64,000 nucleotides of DNA, from contig CAIYIS010000076.1 of the NCBI GenBank assembly GCA_903926385.1, positions 1 to 64,000 on the forward strand, given 5' to 3'. The notes under the pieces were generated by a model. That model did no database searches. It was not told the DNA's origin and was given only the letters and a program-made list of their open reading frames with translations. Origin of the DNA: an uncultured Bacteroidota bacterium. GTDB lineage: Bacteria > Bacteroidota > Bacteroidia > 2-12-FULL-35-15. Made by a program: the position numbers and the translations under genes. Within the stretch, counting starts at the first letter, position 1. Each line of letters opens with the position of its first letter. Of this stretch, positions 42,877 to 50,054 are shown in pieces.

Positions 42877-44202
42877 TTATTTATGTGTTATGGTATTTCC
42901 TGTAAGTTTTTTCAGTTCTAAATCTGCTTTCAAATAGTCTATAATAGCCGTTAAACGCCCTTGCTGTGCATCTCTTAATGCATTGTCAGCAAGTAAAACA
43001 TCAGTCAGTGCTGCTGTTCCTTGTTTTTGCTGAAGCAGGGTTTGTTCAAAAATCGTTTGTGCCAATTTGATTTGTTCATTTGCAGGGTCTATCATTTTCA
43101 AAGCGGATGTACGTTGCAGTCTTGCATTTTCAACCTGCATATTGATTTGTTCGGAGAGCAGTCCCGCTTGTAATTCATTATTGAGCAACTCAATTTTTTT
43201 CTGATGCATCTTTCTTTGTGTTACTGTGCCATTAAAAAGGGGATAGGTCATTTGAATACCACCGTAACCAATGGGGTAGAATTTCAGAAAATCATTTGGT
43301 TTCTTATCGTACCCAAACCCCGTTGTTCCATAGCTCCCTATCAGCTGAAACGAAGGTAAAAATCTGGAATAGTTCAGTATTTTAAGTTCGTTCGACAATA
43401 ATCGGTTTTGAGTATTTGTAATTTGAACTTCGGTTGAAGGAACTGTTTTGTAGTCAATCGTATTTTCATATTGAATAACGGTGTCCGGTTGAATATCTTT
43501 TTGTAGTGAAACACCCATCGCGAATTTCAACGCATTCAGAATTTGAATATATTTATTGTTTAAATTCTCTTTCTGTAAGGTTAATTGCATTTCCTGCAAT
43601 TTCAATTTGCTCACATCCGTTCCTTTGGCCAGAAGTTGTTCATGCAGCAGTTGCATGTTTTTAAGCAATCTTTCCGTATTCAAGAGATTGCTTTTAACAA
43701 AACCCAATTGATGATAAATTATTTGCGCGTTGTAATAAAGTGTTGATATTTCAACATAAATCTGTTCTTCTGTTTTTCGGTATTGCAATGCCGTTAATTC
43801 AGAAACTATTTCCGCTGACTGGATGGCACCGTATACCTGCGGGCTATACAATGGCATTGATAACTGAATATTCCCGTTGATGCTATGAGGCACTCCGAAC
43901 TGCGCTTCTTTAAATTTCCCTTCCGGCCCCCCAAAAACCGATAAGGGCATTAATTGATAGGGCAAATCAGTAAAATACTTGTAATCGGCATTGGTTGTTA
44001 TTTTTGGAATGAGATTGCCTTTTGCTTCCTTTTCTTTCTCCTCTCCAATTTTTATGTTGTTATTGTTTATTTGAAGGTTTTTGTTTCCTGTCCATGCGGT
44101 ATCAATACATTTCTGAAGCGGCCATATTTGCCCCTGAACGGCATTGATACTCATTAATGAAAACAACAGAAGTACTATTCGTGTGTGAATGTTTACTAAC
44201 AT
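42877..44202 (-). CDS. TolC-family outer-membrane efflux protein
   Basis: The product has 441 residues with a signal peptide (about 1-24, ending AVQG). Two repeats of long helices with heptad-like L/A/Q spacing and short beta-strands follow, typical of TolC/OprM channels: WPLQKCIDTAWTGNKNLQINNNNIKIGEEKEKEAKGNLIPKI at the start and TALTDVLLADNALRDAQQGRLTAIIDYLKADLELKKLTG at the end. It provides the outer-membrane exit of the RND pump encoded downstream. Confidence 0.92.
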   Translation of the reverse strand: MLVNIHTRIVLLLFSLMSINAVQGQIWPLQKCIDTAWTGNKNLQINNNNIKIGEEKEKEAKGNLIPKITTNADYKYFTDLPYQLMPLSVFGGPEGKFKEAQFGVPHSINGNIQLSMPLYSPQVYGAIQSAEIVSELTALQYRKTEEQIYVEISTLYYNAQIIYHQLGFVKSNLLNTERLLKNMQLLHEQLLAKGTDVSKLKLQEMQLTLQKENLNNKYIQILNALKFAMGVSLQKDIQPDTVIQYENTIDYKTVPSTEVQITNTQNRLLSNELKILNYSRFLPSFQLIGSYGTTGFGYDKKPNDFLKFYPIGYGGIQMTYPLFNGTVTQRKMHQKKIELLNNELQAGLLSEQINMQVENARLQRTSALKMIDPANEQIKLAQTIFEQTLLQQKQGTAALTDVLLADNALRDAQQGRLTAIIDYLKADLELKKLTGNTITHK

Positions 44203-44278
44203 AACAGCTAAATTTTTTTTAATTAGTGAGTATTAATTGGCTTTCTCATATTCCCCGAACTTTTTGTTTTGCTATTGT

Positions 44279-44740
44279 TCATTCAAAATATATATTAAAT
44301 GTAGTAAATGAAGATGCTATGTTTCTGAATTCTTTCTCAGCTTCATTCTTTTCTTTTGCATCTGCAAGTCGGTTTGCCATATCTATAAAAGGCAATAACC
44401 ATTTATGCAGTTCATCGTGTGCTTTGCCTTTCATGGTGCAGTTTGATGTGAGTAAATTAATAGTTGTCTGTAACTTATTTGCAAGTAATTTGTAATCTTT
44501 CGGTTCATGTTGAGCAAAGGAATGAATATCATTCTCCATGTTTCGAATAGGAGTCATCATGTTAGTATCCACCATCCATTTCTCTCCCTTATTTAGTTCT
44601 ATACCCGCTGCTGCGCTGTCTTGTTTCTCTTCCTCCGTAGTTATGGTTGGCGATGTTTTGTTATTTGTTTCCGTACTTGTTTGCCTGCAACCTGCAATAA
44701 GCAACATGCCCGACAAAATTGAAATAGTTATTTTTTTCAT
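44279..44740 (-). CDS. Small helical lipoprotein of the efflux operon
   Basis: The product has 153 residues with a lipoprotein signal ending LLIAGC (Cys18). The mature part starts with a T/S/N/E-rich linker, then charged helices with four His and several Met residues (KWMVDTNMMTPIRNMENDIHSFAQHEP). No domain is recognised. Similar short helical lipoproteins occur beside metal or drug efflux genes in Bacteroidota, so a periplasmic accessory or sensing role is possible. The start overlaps the preceding membrane-protein gene by 4 bp, which indicates translational coupling. Confidence 0.65.
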   Translation of the reverse strand: MKKITISILSGMLLIAGCRQTSTETNNKTSPTITTEEEKQDSAAAGIELNKGEKWMVDTNMMTPIRNMENDIHSFAQHEPKDYKLLANKLQTTINLLTSNCTMKGKAHDELHKWLLPFIDMANRLADAKEKNEAEKEFRNIASSFTTFNIYFE

Positions 44741-45126
44741 ATCCTTTTTCTGACGATTGTAAAATAAGAAACGATAGTAAATACAATAGTTAAAGAAGTT
44801 CTGAAAATCATAGCACCAATTGTTTTCGTTTCATAAATACCTCCGGTGCGGATGTGAAAGATAAGCCCGATGAATGCACTAACAAGAAGGATGGTTGAAA
44901 TTCCAAGAAGCAGTGTGGTCCATTTTTTTAGTTTCATAAAGCCATAAGCCGAAAAAAGATAAAAAATACTGCAAACAAAATTAGCCCAAACCACAAACAA
45001 TACATAATTCCCTTCTTTCCCTCGTATCCCGAATAAATCAAAGATAACGGATGAACTTAAAAATAATGTAAGCAAACCAAATGCACCCATTATAATTGCT
45101 GTAGTATATTGAATTCCCTTTTTCAT
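44737..45126 (-). CDS. Small membrane protein of the efflux operon, function unknown
   Basis: The product has 129 residues with four predicted transmembrane helices (about 8-30, 41-63, 69-90 and 104-124) and no recognised motif. Its start overlaps the tetR stop by 4 bp and its end overlaps the lipoprotein start by 4 bp, so it is firmly inside the operon. A role as pump accessory is an inference from context only. Confidence 0.65.
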   Translation of the reverse strand: MKKGIQYTTAIIMGAFGLLTLFLSSSVIFDLFGIRGKEGNYVLFVVWANFVCSIFYLFSAYGFMKLKKWTTLLLGISTILLVSAFIGLIFHIRTGGIYETKTIGAMIFRTSLTIVFTIVSYFTIVRKRI

Positions 45127-45716
45127 TTTTCTATCATTTTTAAAAGTCCGTTTAATACAGTGTTTCCTTCTTTAATCAAATTCGATTTATGTCCCGATAA
45201 TTTCCATTTTAATACCGTCATTCGCATACTGCCCATAATAATAGTTGAAATAGTAGCTGCACCTATTAATTCACGGTAACTACCATCCTTCTGCCCTTTC
45301 TTTATAATAGAACTTATATGAGTGTGCATCAGTTCCATCATTGTTGAAACTTTCTCACTAAGTTCTTTATTAAACTGGAAAATACCTTCTGCAAATATTA
45401 CGCTTACAATAGAAGGTTTCTTAATAAATGTTTTTAGCTGAGAGGCAAATATTTCTTTTAATTGCTCTGTTGGTGTTTTATCCTCTTTGGCCATTATGGC
45501 TGCTATTCGTTCTTTCATTTCAAAAATGAAGTAAGTTAACAGCCCAAGCAATATTTCATTCTTGCTCTTAAAATGCCGATACAATGCCGCTTCCGACAGG
45601 TTTAAATCAGAGGCTAAATTCTTAATCGTTAATTCTTGTATTCCTGATTTGTCAATCCGTAGCGTTGCCGCTTCCATTATTTCTATTTGACGGTCTGTAA
45701 ATTTATATTTTTCCAT
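45123..45716 (-). CDS. TetR-family transcriptional regulator
   Basis: The product has 197 residues. The N-terminal HTH is clear: DRQIEIMEAATLRIDKSGIQELTIKNLASDLNLSEAALYRHFKSKNEILLGLL, including the TetR-typical YRHF-x-S-K-x-E. The C-terminal helical ligand domain is divergent, as usual. It is the first gene of a seven-gene minus-strand unit (regulator, membrane protein, lipoprotein, TolC, adaptor, RND pump, EI24 protein). A 15-bp dyad directly beside the -7 box upstream is the likely operator, so autoregulation and ligand-induced efflux are probable. Confidence 0.9.
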   Translation of the reverse strand: MEKYKFTDRQIEIMEAATLRIDKSGIQELTIKNLASDLNLSEAALYRHFKSKNEILLGLLTYFIFEMKERIAAIMAKEDKTPTEQLKEIFASQLKTFIKKPSIVSVIFAEGIFQFNKELSEKVSTMMELMHTHISSIIKKGQKDGSYRELIGAATISTIIMGSMRMTVLKWKLSGHKSNLIKEGNTVLNGLLKMIEK

Positions 45717-45771
45717 ATTGAAGTTGTAATCAATTGCTGCTATGTATAGATTGTAAGTAAGTGTTCGCTCA

Positions 45772-45795
45772 CAAAGGTAAGTGAATTTTATTCAC
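45772..45795 (-). promoter_or_regulatory. Promoter -7 box with adjacent TetR operator-like dyad
   Basis: On the minus strand TACCTTTG (45772-45779) matches TAnnTTTG exactly. Immediately upstream lies GTGAAT-N3-ATTCAC (45781-45795), a perfect dyad apart from its 3-bp centre. It occupies the -7 to -33 spacer where a repressor would block polymerase. The -33 element itself is weak. Confidence 0.65.
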
Positions 45796-45840
45796 ACATA
45801 CGTTTTTTTAATAATTTTTGATAATTCTAATAACAATCTT

Positions 45841-45960
45841 ACCCTCTCCTTGGGCAAGTGCCGGGGGTGAGGTCTTACCCCAACCCTCACGCTTTTCCCC
45901 CTCTCTTGTGGAGAGGGGATAAAGGGGAGAGGTTAAATAAATCTCCCCCAACCCCTCTCC
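45841..45960. repeat. Dispersed CCCTCTCC/GGAGAGGG-type intergenic repeat, copy 1
   Basis: The segment is rich in CTCTCC and its complement and shares the 15-mer GGGGTGAGGTCTTAC with a second copy at 47641-47685, in the same orientation. Locus B lies between the two copies. Elements of this kind are common in Bacteroidota intergenic regions. Confidence 0.7.
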
Positions 45961-46106
45961 ATTTCCCAAAAATTATTTAATTTTGAATTACAATTTTCCC
46001 CATCCATAAATTTCATTAAAAAGAGTAGATGGGTTTAGCATCACACAATATAGTCAAACATAAACCATACATATATATAAGTAGAAACCGTTAAAACCAA
46101 ACTACC

Positions 46107-46592
46107 ATGGCCAAATACTCCAAACAACAATGGAAAATGGGCTTAAAAATGTCCGAAGAGCAATACCTCGACGGATATCTTCTCGTGTGGGCATACGGCC
46201 GTTGGCACACCATCCCCTTCATCCACATTCGCTATATCCAGGGCAATAGCAACGCATCCATCATCCACCTTCGTAATAACACCCATATCCCCGGTTCTTA
46301 TTGCCTCTCACAATACTCCAAACTCCTCCCCGCAGGATTTTTTGGCCGTTATTATAAATACCACATCATCAATCTCGCTTACATCTGCGATTTCACCAAA
46401 GGTTCCAATTGGGCAGCCATCATGTCTCCCTCCGAATTTTTTCCCATCAATTCCGAAAGTCAAAAAGCCTTCCGCCGCGATTTTTACAAACACGCCAAAA
46501 AACACTGCTTTTTTTGTTCGCTGCGTTGCTTTATTTACAAGCATTTCCTCGGAAAATTCCCCTTGTGTTTGAAATCCAAAAATTCAATTTAA
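46107..46592 (+). CDS. Stand-alone LytTR DNA-binding protein
   Basis: The product has 161 residues. Residues about 35-128 fit the LytTR domain: HTIPFIHIRYIQGNSNASIIHLRNN, then LPAGFFGRYYKYHIINLAYICDFTKGSNW, corresponding to the family pattern L-P-x-x-x-F-x-R-x-H/Y-x-x-x-I-I-N-L-x-x-I. There is no receiver or membrane domain. The C-terminal tail (130-161) is basic with four cysteines (HCFFCSLRCF and one near the end). LytTR proteins bind direct-repeat operators. It precedes the unknown two-domain gene by 68 bp and the 21-bp array by about 1.1 kb, the counterpart of the HTH protein at locus A. Confidence 0.75.
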   Translation: MAKYSKQQWKMGLKMSEEQYLDGYLLVWAYGRWHTIPFIHIRYIQGNSNASIIHLRNNTHIPGSYCLSQYSKLLPAGFFGRYYKYHIINLAYICDFTKGSNWAAIMSPSEFFPINSESQKAFRRDFYKHAKKHCFFCSLRCFIYKHFLGKFPLCLKSKNSI

Positions 46593-46620
46593 ATCCTCAA
46601 TACTTTTACCCCGCAAAATC

Positions 46621-46655
46621 ACTATTAAATATTTACTATTAACTTTTAACTATCT
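46621..46655. repeat. 7-bp phased leader of the locus B protein gene
   Basis: Five heptamers end 4 bp before the ATG at 46660: ACTATTA, AATATTT, ACTATTA, ACTTTTA, ACTATCT. They form the untranslated leader or translation-initiation region. Confidence 0.75.
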
Positions 46656-46659
46656 AATT

Positions 46660-47589
46660 ATGTCAACAGTCAATCCTATTTACAAATGCGCTCAAAGCGT
46701 ACTCTACAGTGCCCTCGAAATCGTTTGGGCGCTATTCACCGATGATGTGGATACATTCCACAATTACAAAGCCGCCTACACAGCCACCACCGCCACCGAT
46801 GCCATGGCCGCTGTCGATGCTGCTGAAGCTCTGCCCGAAGCCGCTGCCACAAGAGCGGCTGCCGAAGAAATTGGAGTCGATGTCAAAAAATTCTCCGAAA
46901 TCGTCCTCTCCAACTATCGCAAAACCAAAGGTTACATCAACACCGCTTTTGCTCCCGAATATCAACACGCCAATTACATGCAGGCGGGCGAAACACATTA
47001 CCGTAAAGCGGCTCAACACGATTGGGAAGAAGTAAAAGCTCTTGGCGAATCCATGCTTGCCTTCATTTCCGATGCTGTCAAAAAACCGCTTCTCATGGCT
47101 AACGACAACATGCCGACAGCCTTCATCACCTCGGTTGGTACCGCCAATTCCAACTTCGTTTCTAAATACAACGCCTACAAAGCTGCTCTTCGCACTTCCG
47201 ATGCCACCGATGCCAAACTCACTGCCAGCAATGCCTGTTACACCTCCGCCCGCAATATGCTCAACGATGCCGCCATTCTTTTTCCTGACAATCCTCAATA
47301 CGCTTGGGAAAATGTACTCACCTCCATCGATCCTCACGAACAAGGATTCACCGGCTCTGCCAAAGACAGCGTTTCATCACTGCCTCTTCAGGTAGCCATC
47401 ATTGCCAAAATGGACGGAAGCCCTGCCATCTCACTCACAGCCGATGCCAAAGGTAAATTCAAACAAATCCTTGCCAGCGGCACATACACAATCACCGTTT
47501 CATTACGAGGCTATCAAACACAATTCATCACCAAAGAAATCACCGTTCACAACATGTCTCGCCTCAAATTCCTTATGGTTCCGGCCTAA
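46660..47589 (+). CDS. Unrecognised two-domain protein (helical N-terminus, CarboxypepD_reg-like C-terminus)
   Basis: The product has 309 residues and no signal peptide or membrane segment. Residues 1-235 look largely helical and Ala-rich, including TATTATDAMAAVDAAEAL and TRAAAEEIGVDVKKFSEIV. Residues about 245-309 resemble a carboxypeptidase-regulatory beta-sandwich: VAIIAKMDGSPAISLTADAKGKFKQILASGTYTITVSLRGYQ, with the GTYTITVSLRGYQ strand typical of that fold. This helical-plus-beta-sandwich plan is shared with the locus A protein, although the two sequences are not obviously homologous. Codon use is richer in C and GCC than most neighbours. The function is unknown. Confidence 0.7.
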   Translation: MSTVNPIYKCAQSVLYSALEIVWALFTDDVDTFHNYKAAYTATTATDAMAAVDAAEALPEAAATRAAAEEIGVDVKKFSEIVLSNYRKTKGYINTAFAPEYQHANYMQAGETHYRKAAQHDWEEVKALGESMLAFISDAVKKPLLMANDNMPTAFITSVGTANSNFVSKYNAYKAALRTSDATDAKLTASNACYTSARNMLNDAAILFPDNPQYAWENVLTSIDPHEQGFTGSAKDSVSSLPLQVAIIAKMDGSPAISLTADAKGKFKQILASGTYTITVSLRGYQTQFITKEITVHNMSRLKFLMVPA

Positions 47590-47640
47590 TTTCAATTAAT
47601 AAATAAGAAAATTACAATTCTCACCCTATCCGTCAACTTC

Positions 47641-47685
47641 AACCCCTCTCCTCGGAGAGGGGGATTTAGGGGTGAGGTCTTACTT
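47641..47685. repeat. Dispersed CCCTCTCC/GGAGAGGG-type repeat, copy 2
   Basis: CCCCTCTCC-TC-GGAGAGGGG at 47643-47662 is followed by GGGGTGAGGTCTTAC at 47669-47683, which is identical to 45864-45878. Confidence 0.75.
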
Positions 47686-47721
47686 TCTCCTCAAAAATCA
47701 CTATTTCTCACAAAATGAAAT

Positions 47722-47973
47722 GTTTAGCCGGCTTCTAAACGTGTTGAACTGGCTTCGGGAATTGTTGAAACGACTTCGGAACGTGTTGAGACTCCTTCTA
47801 AGCGTGTTGAATCGATTTCTAAACATGTTGAAACTCTTTCGGAAATTGTTGAAACGGTTTCGGAACTTGTTAAGCCAACTTCTGAACTTGTTGAAACCTC
47901 TTCTAAACATGTTGAGCCCACTTCTATCTTTGTCAATTCCATTTCTCCCTTTGTTAATCCCCAATTCTTAATT
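47722..47973. repeat. Locus B: twelve contiguous 21-bp tandem units
   Basis: Twelve units run in exact 21-bp register without spacers. Most start GTTGA (first three units on the left and two on the right diverge to GTTTA, GTCAA or GTTAA) and nearly all have TTC at unit positions 12-14. Most contain a GAA-N5-TTC dyad. The unit skeleton GTTG-N7-TTC-N7 is shared with the locus A array. Three frames are open through the array and would encode heptad-patterned peptides, but no credible start or conserved product is evident. Confidence 0.88.
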
Positions 47974-48016
47974 GTGAATTCTACATTTTCCCCTCATGCG
48001 TAAATTCCTACTGTCT

Positions 48017-48035
48017 CCCTGAGCTTGTCGAAGGG
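48017..48035. repeat. Small palindromic element CCCTGAGCTTGTCGAAGGG
   Basis: This 19-bp imperfect palindrome belongs to a short sequence type (CCTTCGACAAGCTCAGG) that is widespread in bacterial intergenic DNA. Only one copy was seen in the window. Confidence 0.6.
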
Positions 48036-48090
48036 CTTATTTCATGAAGCTTCCACATTCGTACATTCGTATCATTCGTATTTCGTAAAG

Positions 48091-48132
48091 TCAATCCCAA
48101 ATCTCCCAATCCTAATTCCGAAATCCCCAATC
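48091..48132. repeat. 7-bp phased tract upstream of the fusion gene
   Basis: Six heptamers: TCAATCC, CAAATCT, CCCAATC, CTAATTC, CGAAATC, CCCAATC. Confidence 0.75.
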
Positions 48133-48162
48133 ATACACCCCAAAGCATGATTATTATCATAG

Positions 48163-48190
48163 TTTGACGAGTGGGGTCTGAATAGTTTTG
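48163..48190 (+). promoter_or_regulatory. Promoter of the reductase-activator fusion gene
   Basis: TTTG at 48163-48166, then 16 bp, then TAGTTTTG at 48183-48190, an exact -7 box followed by C. The ATG is 34 bp downstream. The gene therefore has its own promoter after the interposed block. Confidence 0.65.
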
Positions 48191-48224
48191 CACCGTTAAA
48201 AGAACGAGTAGAAAAACTATTGAA

Positions 48225-50054
48225 ATGAAAAAGAACAATAAGTTAAAAGTGGGAGTGATAGGCCTGGGGCCGGTGGGGATGATACTGGCAGTGAAACTGC
48301 ACGAAGCAGGCTGCGATGTGGCCTTGTGTGAGGTGAACGAAACGAAGGCAAAAAAAATAAAATCGGACGGGCTGGTGCTGGAAAACATGATGGCTGCCAC
48401 AGCACAGTTTGAGAATGTGTTTACTTCGATATCGCAGTTTGAGGGCTGGGATGCGGACTATTTGTTTTTTGCATTAAAAAGCACCCATACGGCCGGAGCG
48501 GTGAAACAGGCGATGGCATTGAATACGGAGAAACTAACTGTGGTGAGTGCTCAGAACGGAATAGAGGTGGAAGAGCTGGTGGCAGCAGGTTTTGGCGAAT
48601 CGAAAACATTGCGGATGATTATAAACTATGCCGGAAACAGCAGTACGCCAAACATAACTAAGGTTACGTTTTTTAATCCGCCCAATTACATAGGTTCGAT
48701 AAACGATGCCCGCGCGGAGCAAGCCAAAAAGATAGCCGATGTGCTGACTTCGGTAGGTTTGGAGACCAAAGCGGTGGATTCGTTTGAGATTGTAAAACGA
48801 AGCTGGGAAAAAACGATATTGAATGCCGCCTTGAGTCCGCTATGCGGAGTGGGGAGGCTAACGATGCTGGAAGCCATGAGCGACCCTGATACGGTGGAAC
48901 TGGTGGAGCAGATTATTCGCGAAGGAATACAAGTGGCGGATGCCGAAAAAATATATTTCCCCGATAATTTTACCCGTACCTGTTTGAAGTATTTGAAAAA
49001 CGGTGGAGACCATTTCCCTTCGCTGGCGGTGGATTTGATAAACAACCGACCAACGGAGATAGATTACCTGAACGGAAAAATAGTGGAGTACGGAAGGAAG
49101 CACTACATCCGCACATCGCTGAACTTGTCGTTTACCAACATGGTGAAAGCGATGACCAATAAAAACATCATATCGCGTGTGCCCGGTGCGGCAGGCGAAG
49201 TGAACAAACGGATATTGGAAAAAGGACTTGCCAACAAAGCAGCCGGTGTGGCGGCTTTTAAGAACATCGATTGTTTTCTGGGAATAGATTTGGGTTCGGC
49301 TTTCACAAAATTCTGTGTGATGGATGCCAATGGAATTGCGGTGTTTCGCTATTTCCTGCCATCGTTGAGCAACGACAAACAAGCTTTGAAAAATGTGATG
49401 ACAACGATTGCCACTAATTTTAATATCAAATCGAGTTGCGCTACAGGCTACGGCCGCAAGCACTTTGCCGATACTGACATTATAAAAACCGAAATAAGTT
49501 GTGCGGCAGCAGCGGTGTCGTATCTGCATCCGGGCGAAAAAAACATTATTGATATAGGAGGCGAAGACATCAAAATAATCCGTTGCGACAAGGACAACAA
49601 TGTGCTTAATTTTTACATGAACGATAAATGCGCTGCCGGTACAGGCTCTTTTCTGGCCGAGATAGCAGAGCGCGCCAACATCAACATTGCCGAAATGAGC
49701 AGCATGGCTTCGCTGTCGAAATACGATAAAGAGTTGAACAGTTTTTGTACGGTGTTTGCCAAAACCGAAATCATGAATTGGATTTTTGACGGAATGACAA
49801 ACGAAGATATTTCGAAAGGAATTTATATTTCGATAGCCAACAAAGTAGCCAAGATGCGCCTCGATCCGGGCATTCCAACCTATATGATAGGCGGAGTGAT
49901 AGCTCACCATCCTTACCTTCAGGTATTGCTCAACGAAATGTTTAAGAAAGATATTCTGATTATCGACAGCCCTCAACATGCCGTGTCGTATGGTGCTGCA
50001 GTGTTGGCTCAACAGAACTATGCAAAACAAAATAAAGAAACAAATAACGAGTAA
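48225..50054 (+). CDS. Fusion of ketopantoate-reductase-like dehydrogenase and HgdC/BcrA-type ATPase activator
   Basis: The product has 609 residues in two complete domains. Residues 1-325 are a PanE/ApbA-type reductase: GLGPVG nucleotide motif at 13-18, SAQNG near 108-112, KRSWEKTILNAALSPL at 191-206 and NRPTEIDYLNG at 274-284. Residues 348-609 are an ASKHA ATPase of the BadF/BadG/BcrA/HgdC type: GIDLGSAFTK at 353-362, DIGGEDIK at 443-450, and the two cluster-ligand cysteines Cys469 (DKCAAGTGSF) and Cys508 (SFCTVFAKTE). The second domain would transfer electrons into an HgdB-type dehydratase such as the one at 36.4 kb. The first could supply a 2-hydroxyacid. A thiolase gene follows 25 bp later. 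Confidence 0.85.
   Translation: MKKNNKLKVGVIGLGPVGMILAVKLHEAGCDVALCEVNETKAKKIKSDGLVLENMMAATAQFENVFTSISQFEGWDADYLFFALKSTHTAGAVKQAMALNTEKLTVVSAQNGIEVEELVAAGFGESKTLRMIINYAGNSSTPNITKVTFFNPPNYIGSINDARAEQAKKIADVLTSVGLETKAVDSFEIVKRSWEKTILNAALSPLCGVGRLTMLEAMSDPDTVELVEQIIREGIQVADAEKIYFPDNFTRTCLKYLKNGGDHFPSLAVDLINNRPTEIDYLNGKIVEYGRKHYIRTSLNLSFTNMVKAMTNKNIISRVPGAAGEVNKRILEKGLANKAAGVAAFKNIDCFLGIDLGSAFTKFCVMDANGIAVFRYFLPSLSNDKQALKNVMTTIATNFNIKSSCATGYGRKHFADTDIIKTEISCAAAAVSYLHPGEKNIIDIGGEDIKIIRCDKDNNVLNFYMNDKCAAGTGSFLAEIAERANINIAEMSSMASLSKYDKELNSFCTVFAKTEIMNWIFDGMTNEDISKGIYISIANKVAKMRLDPGIPTYMIGGVIAHHPYLQVLLNEMFKKDILIIDSPQHAVSYGAAVLAQQNYAKQNKETNNE

Larger units (their letters stand above)
45717..46106. other. 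Intergenic region before locus B
   Basis: It holds the tetR promoter and operator, then a C/G-rich repeat-type segment (45841-45960) with the hairpin CCCCTCTC-TTGTG-GAGAGGGG at 45898-45918 and the word GGGGTGAGGTCTTAC at 45864-45878. AT-rich sequence follows to the LytTR gene. No gene is seen. Confidence 0.6.
47590..48224. other. Intergenic region carrying the locus B array and several small repeats
   Basis: It contains repeat copy 2 (47641-47685), the 12-unit 21-bp array (47722-47973), a CCCTGAGCTTGTCGAAGGG element (48017-48035), a heptameric tract (48091-48132) and the promoter of the fusion gene. Open frames across the array are by-products of its 21-bp period. Confidence 0.7.

Noticed and set aside
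46732-47343. 203-residue minus-strand open frame inside the locus B protein gene
   Set aside because: It is antisense to a gene with better composition; its glycine/valine-rich product mirrors the Ala-rich sense strand codons.
47672-47971. Open frames on both strands across the locus B repeats
   Set aside because: Same reason as locus A: a by-product of the 21-bp period, with a GTG start and no conserved unique part.
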